From a virus: a stretch of 25,271 nucleotides of DNA. Positions 16,010 through 23,112 of this stretch are shown piece by piece; position 1 is the first letter of the stretch, and each line of letters opens with the position of its first letter. The stretch covers positions 891 through 26,161 of the IMG/VR virus record IMGVR_UViG_3300030102_005405; one strand, written 5' to 3'. Position numbers and translations under genes: made by a program. Below the pieces are notes generated by a model. The model did not search any database. It saw only the letters and a program-made list of their open reading frames with translations, and had not been told where the DNA came from.

Positions 16010-16731
16010 CGTGTAAGGACAGGTTTATAATCTCTTTGCATGTAATAGCTTATGATATCATCTCTTTCTTTATAGAACTGAGGTATGGCTTTAAGAGATC
16101 CGTTTGAAGAAGCCTTTGAATCGTTGCCATACTCCCACGCTTTCAGTGAACTCCACATGCTTTGATCCTCAGGATCGTGAGGAGGGCAGAAAGTTTTGAT
16201 ACCGTTACTAATGCTAGCTTGAAAAGACAATTGCATGTCTTCTCCATTCTCGTGTGTTGGAGGGACTTCAACCCAAAGATTGTTAAGAGTCTTTCTCTCC
16301 ATAAACCAAGCATGACCGACTAAGTCTACTTCAACTGTTTCTTTAGTTGGTTGGGGCCACCCTGCTCTAATATGTTGAATGTACATTGGAGACTGCAATA
16401 TACATCCCGCTCCGCCAAGTATGCACTCGCCTTTTTCTTGCATGACGGACAGACAGTTCTTAAACCAGTTCTCTCCTGGAATCGTATCATCATCAAAGAA
16501 GGCCACATACTTGGTTTGAGCTAATAACCCAAGAGCGAACCTACCGTGATACTTAAAATTCCTGGATGAGTCTACTACAACATCCACGGACGTTTCGACA
16601 GGCCAAGCACAGTCATTCCTCCAAAGCCATATTTCTTTTGGAGCGATCGTCTGAGACCTTATAGCCTTTACCTGCTCCTCAAGGTATTCGGGACGTTTAT
16701 AGCCGTTGAGTATTACAGTAATTTCTTCCAT
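16006..16731 (-). CDS. GT-A-fold glycosyltransferase (GT2-like)
   Basis: A 241-residue family-2-like glycosyltransferase. The N-terminal ITVILNGYKRPEYLEEQVKA (4-23) begins the nucleotide-binding half, the metal-binding FFDDDTIPGENW motif gives Asp80-Asp82, and PPTHENGEDMQLSFQ near 158-172 holds the catalytic ED. The donor is unknown. It overlaps the upstream GT-B gene by 19 bases, with GAGG almost touching the ATG. Confidence 0.85.
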   Translation of the reverse strand: MEEITVILNGYKRPEYLEEQVKAIRSQTIAPKEIWLWRNDCAWPVETSVDVVVDSSRNFKYHGRFALGLLAQTKYVAFFDDDTIPGENWFKNCLSVMQEKGECILGGAGCILQSPMYIQHIRAGWPQPTKETVEVDLVGHAWFMERKTLNNLWVEVPPTHENGEDMQLSFQASISNGIKTFCPPHDPEDQSMWSSLKAWEYGNDSKASSNGSLKAIPQFYKERDDIISYYMQRDYKPVLTR

Positions 16732-17483
16732 GCCTCATACACCTTATCATCATCCCAATACTCAGCTTGAGTATCGTTACCTTCATGTCCATGATAGTTT
16801 ACCTTAGCATATTCGCACTCAGGTTTTATAAGATTGAATGTTTCAAGCTCAGGAGAATGGTAAACATCCGTAACAGTGTCATAAACAGTCTGCATATCGC
16901 TTGCTACGCCTCTGTAGGAAACTTTATCCCCCAGAAGAGGCACCACCTTATTTACGAAATACCTAGCATCTGTAACCGCCCCATAGAGTCTTACATCTGT
17001 ATGTCCTTTCTCAAGTGCTCTCTGTATCGATAGATGTGTTCTTTTATTAGAATCAATACTACCTAACACACCGGCAGTGGTCACTTTAAATTTATTATCT
17101 TTAGGCCTGTATTTTTGAACAACGTTAGGTATTACATGCCCATCAACTGCCTGCCATTTCTTTTGAAACTCCGAAACAAAATGAACATCATCATAAATCA
17201 TACCATTCTGATTTTTAATTGGGAAGACTCGGGTCTCATGGCAGGACAGAATTAATTTAGCAACGTTGGGTCGCTTTTCAAATTTCATATAGTGATAGAT
17301 TACTACATCGTCTTCCTTAAAAGAAACATTGTTAATGTCATCCCAATTACAAGTAACTCCTTCCCATTTATTTGGAGCATAAAGACAAGCCTCATCTCCA
17401 CGTTCGTTAAATAGATTAACCAGATTGTTTAAAGCCACGGTCGAACCACCGGGACCTCCCCATGTAGTAATAATTTTAATCAT
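16713..17483 (-). CDS. GT-B-fold glycosyltransferase (GT4-like), short
   Basis: A 256-residue protein with a Gly-rich N-terminal loop, ITTWGGPGGSTVALNNL (4-20), typical of GT4 acceptor domains, CHETRVFPI near 81-89, and GVLGSIDSNKRTHLSIQRAL opening a second Rossmann domain. The C-terminal SPELETFNLIKPECEYAK holds the E-x7-E donor motif. At 256 residues it is about 100 shorter than usual GT4 enzymes but keeps both halves. It overlaps the upstream GT4 gene by 8 bases. Confidence 0.75.
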   Translation of the reverse strand: MIKIITTWGGPGGSTVALNNLVNLFNERGDEACLYAPNKWEGVTCNWDDINNVSFKEDDVVIYHYMKFEKRPNVAKLILSCHETRVFPIKNQNGMIYDDVHFVSEFQKKWQAVDGHVIPNVVQKYRPKDNKFKVTTAGVLGSIDSNKRTHLSIQRALEKGHTDVRLYGAVTDARYFVNKVVPLLGDKVSYRGVASDMQTVYDTVTDVYHSPELETFNLIKPECEYAKVNYHGHEGNDTQAEYWDDDKVYEAWKKLL

Positions 17484-18636
17484 CTAATTTGTATCCTGTG
17501 TTTTGCATGGCGGTTGCATAAAGCTCAAGACGTGCTGCGCTTTGTTTGCGACCATCAAATAAGTCTTTAGTATTTTCATGAAGATTTTTACCGAGTTCAA
17601 TTCTATGCTTTTTATCCTTGCAAAGCTTAGTAAGAATCTTAACCCACTCGCTTCTAGGAGCATCAGGCTCTATGAGATATCCAGTTTCTCCATTAATAAT
17701 AGTTTCTGAATAGCAACCCACGTTACTGGCGACTAGAGGAATTTTATAACGAGAGCACTCAGCAACCTTAATATCGGATTTGGAGTCATTAAATTCATTC
17801 ATTCTTAATGGAGCTATGGCGACATCCATATCAGCATAGTAGCGACCATAAGCATCAGGAGGTAACGCATAGTGAACGTTATAGTTCTTTTGCCCTTTAA
17901 ACCCCTTAAGAAGTTGCGACATATATTCAGGCCACACCTTCTCTTCCCATGTTCCTTTCTTTTTAGGATCTGGTGGTGGGTGTCCGTAGAAGTTCCATTG
18001 CACGTTTTCTCGCCCTACTTTTTGATTAACAAGGTGAGGAATAGCATTAAACACCTGCACATCGCCACGGTGATGGATTCCAGCCGCGTAACCGATACGA
18101 GTGTATTTAGCCTTAGACTTTGGATAATTCCAAGCATCAAGCGAGTAGTCTAAGACATTCTTAATTACGGCCATGCATTTACCTATGTATGGCTTAATTC
18201 TTTCCGCGAATTTGACCTGTGTAACGGTAACTAGGTCTGCATTGAAATAGCAAAATTTAGTTATCTCATCCAGCTTGTTGTTCTTATAAGTTTCATATAA
18301 GTGGTGCTCCTCGTACAAACCAGTCAGGAGATCATCAGTATCAAAATGCACGAACTTACCCAACTTCTTGGCTACACCTACAACGCGAGCCGTGTAGGGA
18401 CCTCCATACTTAAGTATGTTTGCTACGAAGACAATGTCAGCCCAATTCATGTCTGTTAGCTTGTCTTCGGGAGGTGCATAATTCTTTTCAGGGTCCACCT
18501 CTAGTGGGTTATCTGAGTATCTAATTTCAACTCTATCAGGAAACTCTTCTCCCATCATCTTCATCGGAGAAAGCTGTCTGTAGTAGCTGCACCCTCCGTG
18601 GTTTGCATAGACAACAAGAATCTTCAATTTACGCAT
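17476..18636 (-). CDS. GT4-family glycosyltransferase
   Basis: A 386-residue GT-B enzyme. The N-terminal VVYANHGGCSYYRQLSP (8-24) is the acceptor-side loop of phage and bacterial GT4 proteins, a central HFDTDDLL follows, and the donor half has DVAIAPLRMNEFNDSKSDIK (271-290) then VAECSRYKIPLVASNVG (291-307), with Lys287 and Glu293 in the conserved positions. Sugar and acceptor are unknown. It is the first gene of the leftward glycan block, sitting just after the terminator. Its ATG has no Shine-Dalgarno but a TATTAT box 6 bases upstream. Confidence 0.88.
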   Translation of the reverse strand: MRKLKILVVYANHGGCSYYRQLSPMKMMGEEFPDRVEIRYSDNPLEVDPEKNYAPPEDKLTDMNWADIVFVANILKYGGPYTARVVGVAKKLGKFVHFDTDDLLTGLYEEHHLYETYKNNKLDEITKFCYFNADLVTVTQVKFAERIKPYIGKCMAVIKNVLDYSLDAWNYPKSKAKYTRIGYAAGIHHRGDVQVFNAIPHLVNQKVGRENVQWNFYGHPPPDPKKKGTWEEKVWPEYMSQLLKGFKGQKNYNVHYALPPDAYGRYYADMDVAIAPLRMNEFNDSKSDIKVAECSRYKIPLVASNVGCYSETIINGETGYLIEPDAPRSEWVKILTKLCKDKKHRIELGKNLHENTKDLFDGRKQSAARLELYATAMQNTGYKLDD

Positions 18637-18642
18637 GAGAAT

Positions 18643-18648
18643 ATAATA
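18643..18648 (-). promoter_or_regulatory. TATTAT box 6 bases before the first glycan gene
   Basis: The minus strand reads CTATTAT, 6 bases, then ATG at 18636. It lies between the terminator and the first gene of the island, where a new promoter is expected. It differs from the TATAAT copies at one base, and no clear -35 is seen. Confidence 0.45.
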
Positions 18649-18661
18649 GTATCATGGGTAT

Positions 18662-18696
18662 AAAAAAAACTACCTCAGGTTATAAACCTGAGGTAG
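18662..18696 (-). terminator. Strong leftward intrinsic terminator
   Basis: A perfect 12-bp inverted repeat (CTACCTCAGGTT at 18670-18681, AACCTGAGGTAG at 18685-18696) with a 3-base loop. On the minus strand it is followed at once by eight T (18669-18662). On the plus strand no T-run follows, so it terminates only leftward transcription. It would stop the replication/membrane-gene transcript before the glycan island. Confidence 0.9.
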
Positions 18697-18724
18697 AAAC
18701 ATATGAATCTTCGTATTAGTTTTT

Positions 18725-18823
18725 TTATGGCTTACGGTTGTTTGAAATAATAAGCGTAGCCAATCCAGAACCCACGATGACTGTCACGCACAGTCCAAAA
18801 ATGAAAATAACGTAATCAACCAT
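18725..18823 (-). CDS. 32-residue single-span membrane peptide
   Basis: Begins MVDYVIFIFGLCVTVIVGSG and ends ATLIISNNRKP: one hydrophobic span of about 24 residues with a short basic C-terminus. It starts inside the end of the upstream small membrane gene (8-base overlap) and stops 29 bases before the terminator stem, making it the last gene of the operon. No strong Shine-Dalgarno is seen. The overlap and clean membrane profile support it, but an ORF this short could be chance. Confidence 0.45.
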   Translation of the reverse strand: MVDYVIFIFGLCVTVIVGSGLATLIISNNRKP

Positions 18824-19001
18824 CGCGGCACAATACCAAGTTTCCAAGTCCCAAGATAGAGGGAACCCACAAACCAACGAACAATCCCTCATCCCTCATC
18901 CCATAGAACCACAGGCTCACAGAGAATAAGAAGGAGAGACCCGCACCAACGAGCACCAACATGCGTGCTCGTTGGATTTCTTTTTGTTGAGAATCACTCA
19001 T
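18816..19001 (-). CDS. Small two-span membrane protein (holin-like?)
   Basis: A 61-residue protein: a charged N-terminus (MSDSQQKEIQRAR), hydrophobic spans at about 14-33 (MLVLVGAGLSFLFSVSLWFY) and 40-57 (LFVGLWVPSILGLGNLVL), and a charged C-terminus. Size and topology fit a small phage holin, but no family was recognised. There is no Shine-Dalgarno; an A-rich run precedes the ATG. A second ATG, Met14, lies at the start of the first span in the loop of a perfect hairpin, which raises the possibility of two translation starts. Confidence 0.6.
   Translation of the reverse strand: MSDSQQKEIQRARMLVLVGAGLSFLFSVSLWFYGMRDEGLFVGLWVPSILGLGNLVLCRDG
18946..18975 (-). repeat. 11-bp inverted repeat with an ATG in its loop
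   Basis: CCAACGAGCAC (18946-18956) and GTGCTCGTTGG (18965-18975) pair perfectly around an 8-base loop. On the coding (minus) strand the loop reads GCATGTTG, holding the in-frame Met14 codon of the small membrane gene. No T-run follows, so it is not a terminator. It could control access to one of two starts, or be chance in coding sequence. Confidence 0.6.
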
Positions 19002-19006
19002 GTTTT

Positions 19007-19564
19007 TTACGCCGAAGCCGTAGGTTTCTTAACTTCGTCCTCAAAGACCTTTTTAGATCCATCAGAACTGTGGGCAGCGCCAATCGCCTTGCCGATAGAC
19101 ATCACGGCATCCTTTAGCTCCATCTTTCCATTACCAGGAACAGCAGCCTTTACAGCAGCACCGTAGTGCTTACGCTTACGCTTAGAGAAGAGAAGCCCAA
19201 GACCCTCTAGAGCAGCAACACCGGGGAAGACTGTGTTCAGGCCTCCAAGGGCCATGCTGATAGCCGAATCTAGAGCCTCTGCACCTGGATCCATAACATC
19301 AACAACATCTGCCATTGGATCAAGCACAAATTGCTTATCCACCAAGACGACTGTCTCTCCTGTAGCTGCCATTTTACCTGCAACCTCTGGAGGAAGCATG
19401 CCAAGGTCAGCCGGAACTGCTTCAGCACGACCCGCAGGAGTCACATTGCCAATGGTTGTAACTACCTTGTCAGCGAAAAGACTCTCCGCTAACGCGCAAC
19501 CAGTACAAAGAAGGCCAAATACTGTAACGAAAAAGCCTGTCAACCAAAAATTCTTACTCATCAT
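19007..19564 (-). CDS. Putative lipoprotein with internal hydrophobic segment
   Basis: A 185-residue secreted protein. The signal sequence has a hydrophobic core at about 8-22 (LTGFFVTVFGLLCTG) ending in a lipobox-like LCTGC with Cys23 as the likely lipidated residue; Cys at -3 is unusual. A Val/Ala/Gly/Pro-rich linker follows, then a hydrophobic stretch at about 98-125 ending in a strongly basic KRKRKHYG, and an Ala/Lys-rich C-terminus. No family was recognised. The ATG overlaps the SSB stop as ATGA with GGGAGA about 9 bases upstream. Its neighbours are two small membrane proteins, so a cell-envelope or lysis role is possible. Confidence 0.65.
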   Translation of the reverse strand: MMSKNFWLTGFFVTVFGLLCTGCALAESLFADKVVTTIGNVTPAGRAEAVPADLGMLPPEVAGKMAATGETVVLVDKQFVLDPMADVVDVMDPGAEALDSAISMALGGLNTVFPGVAALEGLGLLFSKRKRKHYGAAVKAAVPGNGKMELKDAVMSIGKAIGAAHSSDGSKKVFEDEVKKPTASA

Positions 19565-20382
19565 ACTTGCAAATCTCCCTTATCATCACTCCAGGGTGGA
19601 GCTTCCGAGGTGGTCTCGGTCTTAACGGGGTTGAGAGAGGCTTCAAGGTTCATTACAAGTTCCTTGCCCTCCTCATAGCTACCAATCTCAACGAGAGATT
19701 GAAGGTTCAACTCATTATCCATCCACTCAGCAACCTGAGCAGGATTTCCAGCGCGAGTCTTCTTGTACTTAGCATTAGACTCGATAAAGCTAGGCCATTG
19801 ACCCTGCTTAGTAATACGAATGTTGAAGTCGTTACCACGCTCCAAGTCAATGATCGTGCTGTTATCAGGATCATCCTCATCTTGGAAGTCCTCGTTGATC
19901 ATAGCTGACATCACGCGATCGAACAACTGCTTGCTCATGGCGATATACTTAACTGGATCTTCACCGGCCTCTTCAAGAGAACGCACCACACCGATAGAGT
20001 AGAATCGAGGCTTGGCCTTAAGCTGCGTGGCCAGATCACCAAACTTAGACTTAACGTTCTTGCCAGTCGAATCCTTGCCTAGATTCAATTCCTTGTGACG
20101 ACGCCACAGATCAAAGTAGTAATCACACACAGGACACTTTTCACCCTGAGTCTTACGGCACTTGAAGTTCCGCCACTGACCCTCGCTGTTTTGATACTTG
20201 TGAACAGCGCCCTCCACAAAGAATTCCAGCGGGTCATCCTTACCAGGAAGGAATCTTACGAAGTTGTCGCCGTCCTGGAACGTAGCCCAGTTCGACATGC
20301 CCTGACCGCCAGTGGCCTGAGGCTTGTCCTCGTTCATAATCTTCTTATGCATCTCACGAAGTTCTGCTAGTGTTTTTGCCAT
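19561..20382 (-). CDS. gp32-type single-stranded DNA-binding protein
   Basis: A 273-residue protein that would coat ssDNA during replication and recombination. Residues 1-20 form a basic N-terminal region, MSNWATFQDGDNFVRFLPG (29-47) starts the OB-fold, and a zinc site is given by His61, Cys75, Cys83 and Cys86 (FKCRKTQGEKCPVC); T4 gp32 uses His64, Cys77, Cys87 and Cys90 with similar spacing. The C-terminus is acidic with Trp (PPWSDDKGDLQV), typical of the tail that contacts partner proteins. AGGAG lies 7 bases before the ATG. It is in the same leftward operon as the helicase. Confidence 0.85.
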   Translation of the reverse strand: MAKTLAELREMHKKIMNEDKPQATGGQGMSNWATFQDGDNFVRFLPGKDDPLEFFVEGAVHKYQNSEGQWRNFKCRKTQGEKCPVCDYYFDLWRRHKELNLGKDSTGKNVKSKFGDLATQLKAKPRFYSIGVVRSLEEAGEDPVKYIAMSKQLFDRVMSAMINEDFQDEDDPDNSTIIDLERGNDFNIRITKQGQWPSFIESNAKYKKTRAGNPAQVAEWMDNELNLQSLVEIGSYEEGKELVMNLEASLNPVKTETTSEAPPWSDDKGDLQV

Positions 20383-20428
20383 TCTATTTCTCCTTTAGGC
20401 TATTGGTTTGCAATTGAGTGCTAACAAG

Positions 20429-20851
20429 TTATTGGTAAAGCTTGGATTCCTGCCGACTGTTAGCGGAAAGCTGGACAAGCATATCTTTCTTCATCTCCAA
20501 GGTACTACAGATACCCTTAGTATATCCATAGCTTTCCTTGAGACGACGAACTTCATTGTTTAATTCTCCAGTCAATTCAAGCGACTGAACATAATCTTCA
20601 GCAGCGACAGCAGTCAGCTTGACGCCTTCGCTCCTCTTTGAGGTTCGCGCAGATGCCTTGTAGTTCTCCAAAGCATCTTCAGCGTTGTCCAAGAGTCTCT
20701 TAACCTTGATCATGATACCATAATAATAGCCGTAAAGGGCTGAAATTTCACGAAGTTGGTTAGCCACCTCATGAGGATCGCGAGCCACTTGCCCTACGTT
20801 TTTGATGGCGGTCTCGTAGGCCTCTTGCGTAATGTTTTCGGGATCAAGCAT
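20429..20851 (-). CDS. Helical replication-operon protein, unknown function
   Basis: A 140-residue, almost wholly helical protein with a Tyr-rich patch (ALYGYYYGIMIKVKRLL) and a C-terminal YGYTKGICSTLEMKKDMLVQ region ending in ANSRQESKLYQ. This C-terminal pattern (helix, then D-x-L-x-x-L, then R-x-E) recurs in phage proteins near SSB genes, but I cannot name a family. It is placed between the HExxH gene and the SSB, suggesting a replication accessory or recombination mediator. The ATG at 20851 overlaps the preceding stop by 8 bases; a TTG at 20863 is possible. No Shine-Dalgarno is seen. Confidence 0.65.
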   Translation of the reverse strand: MLDPENITQEAYETAIKNVGQVARDPHEVANQLREISALYGYYYGIMIKVKRLLDNAEDALENYKASARTSKRSEGVKLTAVAAEDYVQSLELTGELNNEVRRLKESYGYTKGICSTLEMKKDMLVQLSANSRQESKLYQ

Positions 20852-21245
20852 AGATTGTTGCAAATAGTTTGGGGTTTAAATTCTGAATTAACATCGTTTG
20901 CTTTGTGAGTGCTACCACAAGTTGCTCATTAGACATAAACATCCTCTGCTGGTCAAAGTTTTTCTCATCTAATCCTACACTTTCTAGCATACAGTGATAG
21001 ATTTCATGAATTATAGTCTCTCTAGCATCAAAATCCGAAAGACTCATTTCTAATTTTATTGCACGCTCATCCCAACAACAGAGCCCATCAACTTTTTGAT
21101 CGTCTTGATGAAGATCTGAGTGCAATTCAAAAGTAAAGGTGGCCCACCCTAATTCTACAGTGCCTATCTCCTTATCCACAAATTTATTGTAGATGTGTTT
21201 CTTCTCTTTAATGAATGGGAAGTCACTCGGCGTGCTGTTCTTCAT
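20844..21245 (-). CDS. HExxH zincin-like protein
   Basis: A 133-residue protein with an HExxH motif, RETIIHEIYHCMLESVGL, giving His80, Glu81 and His84, the zinc ligands and catalytic Glu of zincin metallopeptidases. Glu107 in MSNEQLV could be the third ligand, as in ImmA/IrrE- or SprT-like folds. Upstream is a beta-rich region (VELGWATFTFELHSD and LCCWDERAIKLEM) that fits the usual edge strands. No substrate can be given. Its location between helicase and SSB suggests cleavage of a host or phage regulator, or a structural role. Its start overlaps the helicase gene by 23 bases. Confidence 0.75.
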   Translation of the reverse strand: MKNSTPSDFPFIKEKKHIYNKFVDKEIGTVELGWATFTFELHSDLHQDDQKVDGLCCWDERAIKLEMSLSDFDARETIIHEIYHCMLESVGLDEKNFDQQRMFMSNEQLVVALTKQTMLIQNLNPKLFATIYA

Positions 21246-22533
21246 GTGATGGCTCTCTCATCTGAAGGGTCGTGTAGTCGATCCCAATATTAATTAGATA
21301 GTGCTGCTTCGAGTCGCGAGCCTTAATAACAAAGACTCGCATTTGACCCTCATCATACTCTTCTTGCGTCTGATTTAAAGAGATAACCCAGTCTGCTGGA
21401 CGAATTTTTCCATACGAATCGCCAAGTTCTGCATCTGTGATAATGTTGACACGACGAGCCTGACGATTGGTCTGAGAAGCTGTCCAAACCAAGCAATTAT
21501 GCTCCACCGCAAGACCTCGAAGCTCCTCTGCGATCCGCTGTTGAGCCTGATACTCAGAGTCAATAATACGGTTTGGACGAAGAAGTTCCAGGTAATCTAC
21601 AATGATCAGGTCTGGTACAAAGTCTTTGTGAAGTCGTAACTGCACAAGCAGGGCTCGTAACTGATTCACATTAGAAGCACCTGTTGGGAACTCCTTGATG
21701 ATCAGCCTGCCATTGGTTTTGGTCTGAACTTCCTTAAGACGGTCCTTAAGCTTCAACTGAGCGTGAGGCTTCTTAAGATCAGCGTTGCGAATCTCTGTGA
21801 GCACAGAGTCGAATCGTCCTGCGATCTTATCTTGGCTCATCTCCAACGAGAGATACAAAACGTTCTTACCTTCGTAGATGGCATGAGCGCCCTGATTGAC
21901 AAGATACAATGACTTGCCAACACCTGGAGGCGCTACAACAATTGCAAGCTCCTTAGCTGCCAAGCCACCTTCAAGATGCCTATCATGGGTGTTGAATACC
22001 GTAGAAATTTTTCGCTCGTTATTATCCTGGTAAGATCTGTATAGGCGAGCGTTAACCTCTTCAAAGTAGTCCTGACCAACGTCTACGTTACGGTTTACGA
22101 GTAACGCATTTTTTACAAGCTCTTCAACTTCAGCGATATCACCCTCTTCGTTGAGGATGACCATCGCCTTACGAACAGCGCCGTCCATTGCTTTCTGACG
22201 AGCAAACTCCTCCACGGTATCGAGCAAGAACTCGCGGTCGCCAAGACACGACTTGTCAATAGTGTTAATCTCTGCAATGGTATTCTCGTAATCAATGCCT
22301 GCATCAGCCGCGCCCGAAACACTAGCATTGATGTAGTCTGGCAGAACTGAATCTGAGGGCAGCTTACGATACTTATCGTAATAGTTTCTTACACCTAGAA
22401 AGACATTCTTATAAGCGGGGAAGTCGAAGTAATCCGACTTCAGAAGTGGCACGATCTCAGAAAAGAACTCGATGTCCTTCTTGAGTAGATACAGACAACC
22501 CCGCTTGGTGTTGTCGCTAATATGGTAGGGCAT
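21223..22533 (-). CDS. DnaB/gp41-type replicative helicase
   Basis: A 436-residue hexameric 5'-3' helicase with an N-terminal helical domain (about 1-150) and a RecA-fold motor. Walker A is APPGVGKS (201-208), where the first residue of the usual G-x4-GK-S is Ala; VLYLSLEMSQDK (225-236) is motif H1a with Glu231; LIIVDYLELLRP is Walker B; and WTASQTNRQARR is motif H4 with the DNA-contacting Gln. In the operon it lies between the zinc-ribbon gene and the HExxH gene. A TATCAT box stands 5 bases before the ATG and no Shine-Dalgarno is present. Confidence 0.92.
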   Translation of the reverse strand: MPYHISDNTKRGCLYLLKKDIEFFSEIVPLLKSDYFDFPAYKNVFLGVRNYYDKYRKLPSDSVLPDYINASVSGAADAGIDYENTIAEINTIDKSCLGDREFLLDTVEEFARQKAMDGAVRKAMVILNEEGDIAEVEELVKNALLVNRNVDVGQDYFEEVNARLYRSYQDNNERKISTVFNTHDRHLEGGLAAKELAIVVAPPGVGKSLYLVNQGAHAIYEGKNVLYLSLEMSQDKIAGRFDSVLTEIRNADLKKPHAQLKLKDRLKEVQTKTNGRLIIKEFPTGASNVNQLRALLVQLRLHKDFVPDLIIVDYLELLRPNRIIDSEYQAQQRIAEELRGLAVEHNCLVWTASQTNRQARRVNIITDAELGDSYGKIRPADWVISLNQTQEEYDEGQMRVFVIKARDSKQHYLINIGIDYTTLQMREPSHEEQHAE

Positions 22534-22538
22534 GCAGT

Positions 22539-22544
22539 ATGATA
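22539..22544 (-). promoter_or_regulatory. TATCAT box 5 bases before the helicase gene
   Basis: The minus strand reads CTATCAT, ACTGC, then ATG at 22533, in a 21-base true gap. It differs from TATAAT at one base. The spacer ACTGC resembles ATTGC before the recombinase gene. There is no Shine-Dalgarno. Confidence 0.4.
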
Positions 22545-22554
22545 GGTTGGTGGG

Positions 22555-23112
22555 TTACTTTTTAAAATTTTGTTTTCCAAGAGTTCCGTCCTTGGTCAGA
22601 GAACGGTTCATGTCTTTTAGGTTTTGAGCCTGCTGCTGTGCATCACCTTTGGTTCTCCGCTTAACAACTCCTTCTTTTTCAAGAACCTTGAAGTTGGGAA
22701 CAACCTTTTTGTAGTGCTGATCTCCTGATTTAACTCTTTTCTTTGTGGCTTCAATGGATTCAGTATAGAATTTCTCTGCTTGCTTTTTATCCATACCGTA
22801 GCGATTGTATCTTTGTCTTTCCTTTAGAGCATGATAAGAGTTTTTACCGTGCTTGATGGTTGGAGCGTCTCCTACTATACGGTCGCCCTCACCACCACAA
22901 TAGCATTTTACCACATCAGGTGGCATTTCACCATACTTAACTTCCTTGTAAACTTCATAATCTCTAGGATCATCCCAATCAGGAAGAGCATCAATCTCCT
23001 CCTGATTGAGACTGCTAACTAAAACTTGCTCAGTAAATATACCGTTTACCAAAGGAATGTGACGCAGTTCTTCCTTATCACATTCCTTGCAGTAATAGTT
23101 GTAGTAGGGCAT
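22555..23112 (-). CDS. Zinc-ribbon protein, FmdB-like N-terminus
   Basis: A 185-residue protein starting MPYYNYYCKECDKEELRHIP, the pattern of FmdB-type zinc ribbons (Cys8, Cys11), with a second pair in CYCGGEGDRI around residue 70. The remaining 110 residues are basic and helical (HALKERQRYNRYGMDKKQAE) and unlike known FmdB proteins. It may bind DNA, RNA or a replication protein. GGAG lies 4 bases before the ATG at 23112, which overlaps the RNR stop as TGATG; an in-frame GTG at 23124 is less likely. Confidence 0.7.
   Translation of the reverse strand: MPYYNYYCKECDKEELRHIPLVNGIFTEQVLVSSLNQEEIDALPDWDDPRDYEVYKEVKYGEMPPDVVKCYCGGEGDRIVGDAPTIKHGKNSYHALKERQRYNRYGMDKKQAEKFYTESIEATKKRVKSGDQHYKKVVPNFKVLEKEGVVKRRTKGDAQQQAQNLKDMNRSLTKDGTLGKQNFKK

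Noticed and set aside
16326-16508. 60-codon ORF nested in the GT-A glycosyltransferase gene, same strand, with CPSCKKK and YCSLQC
   Set aside because: The zinc-finger-like Cys pattern is tempting, but the host gene has intact catalytic motifs across this stretch and no start signal for a nested gene was seen.
19233-19625. 130-codon plus-strand ORF opposite the lipoprotein gene
   Set aside because: It spans the overlap of two strongly supported minus-strand genes and its Ser/Thr/Pro/Ala-rich composition reflects the opposite strand.
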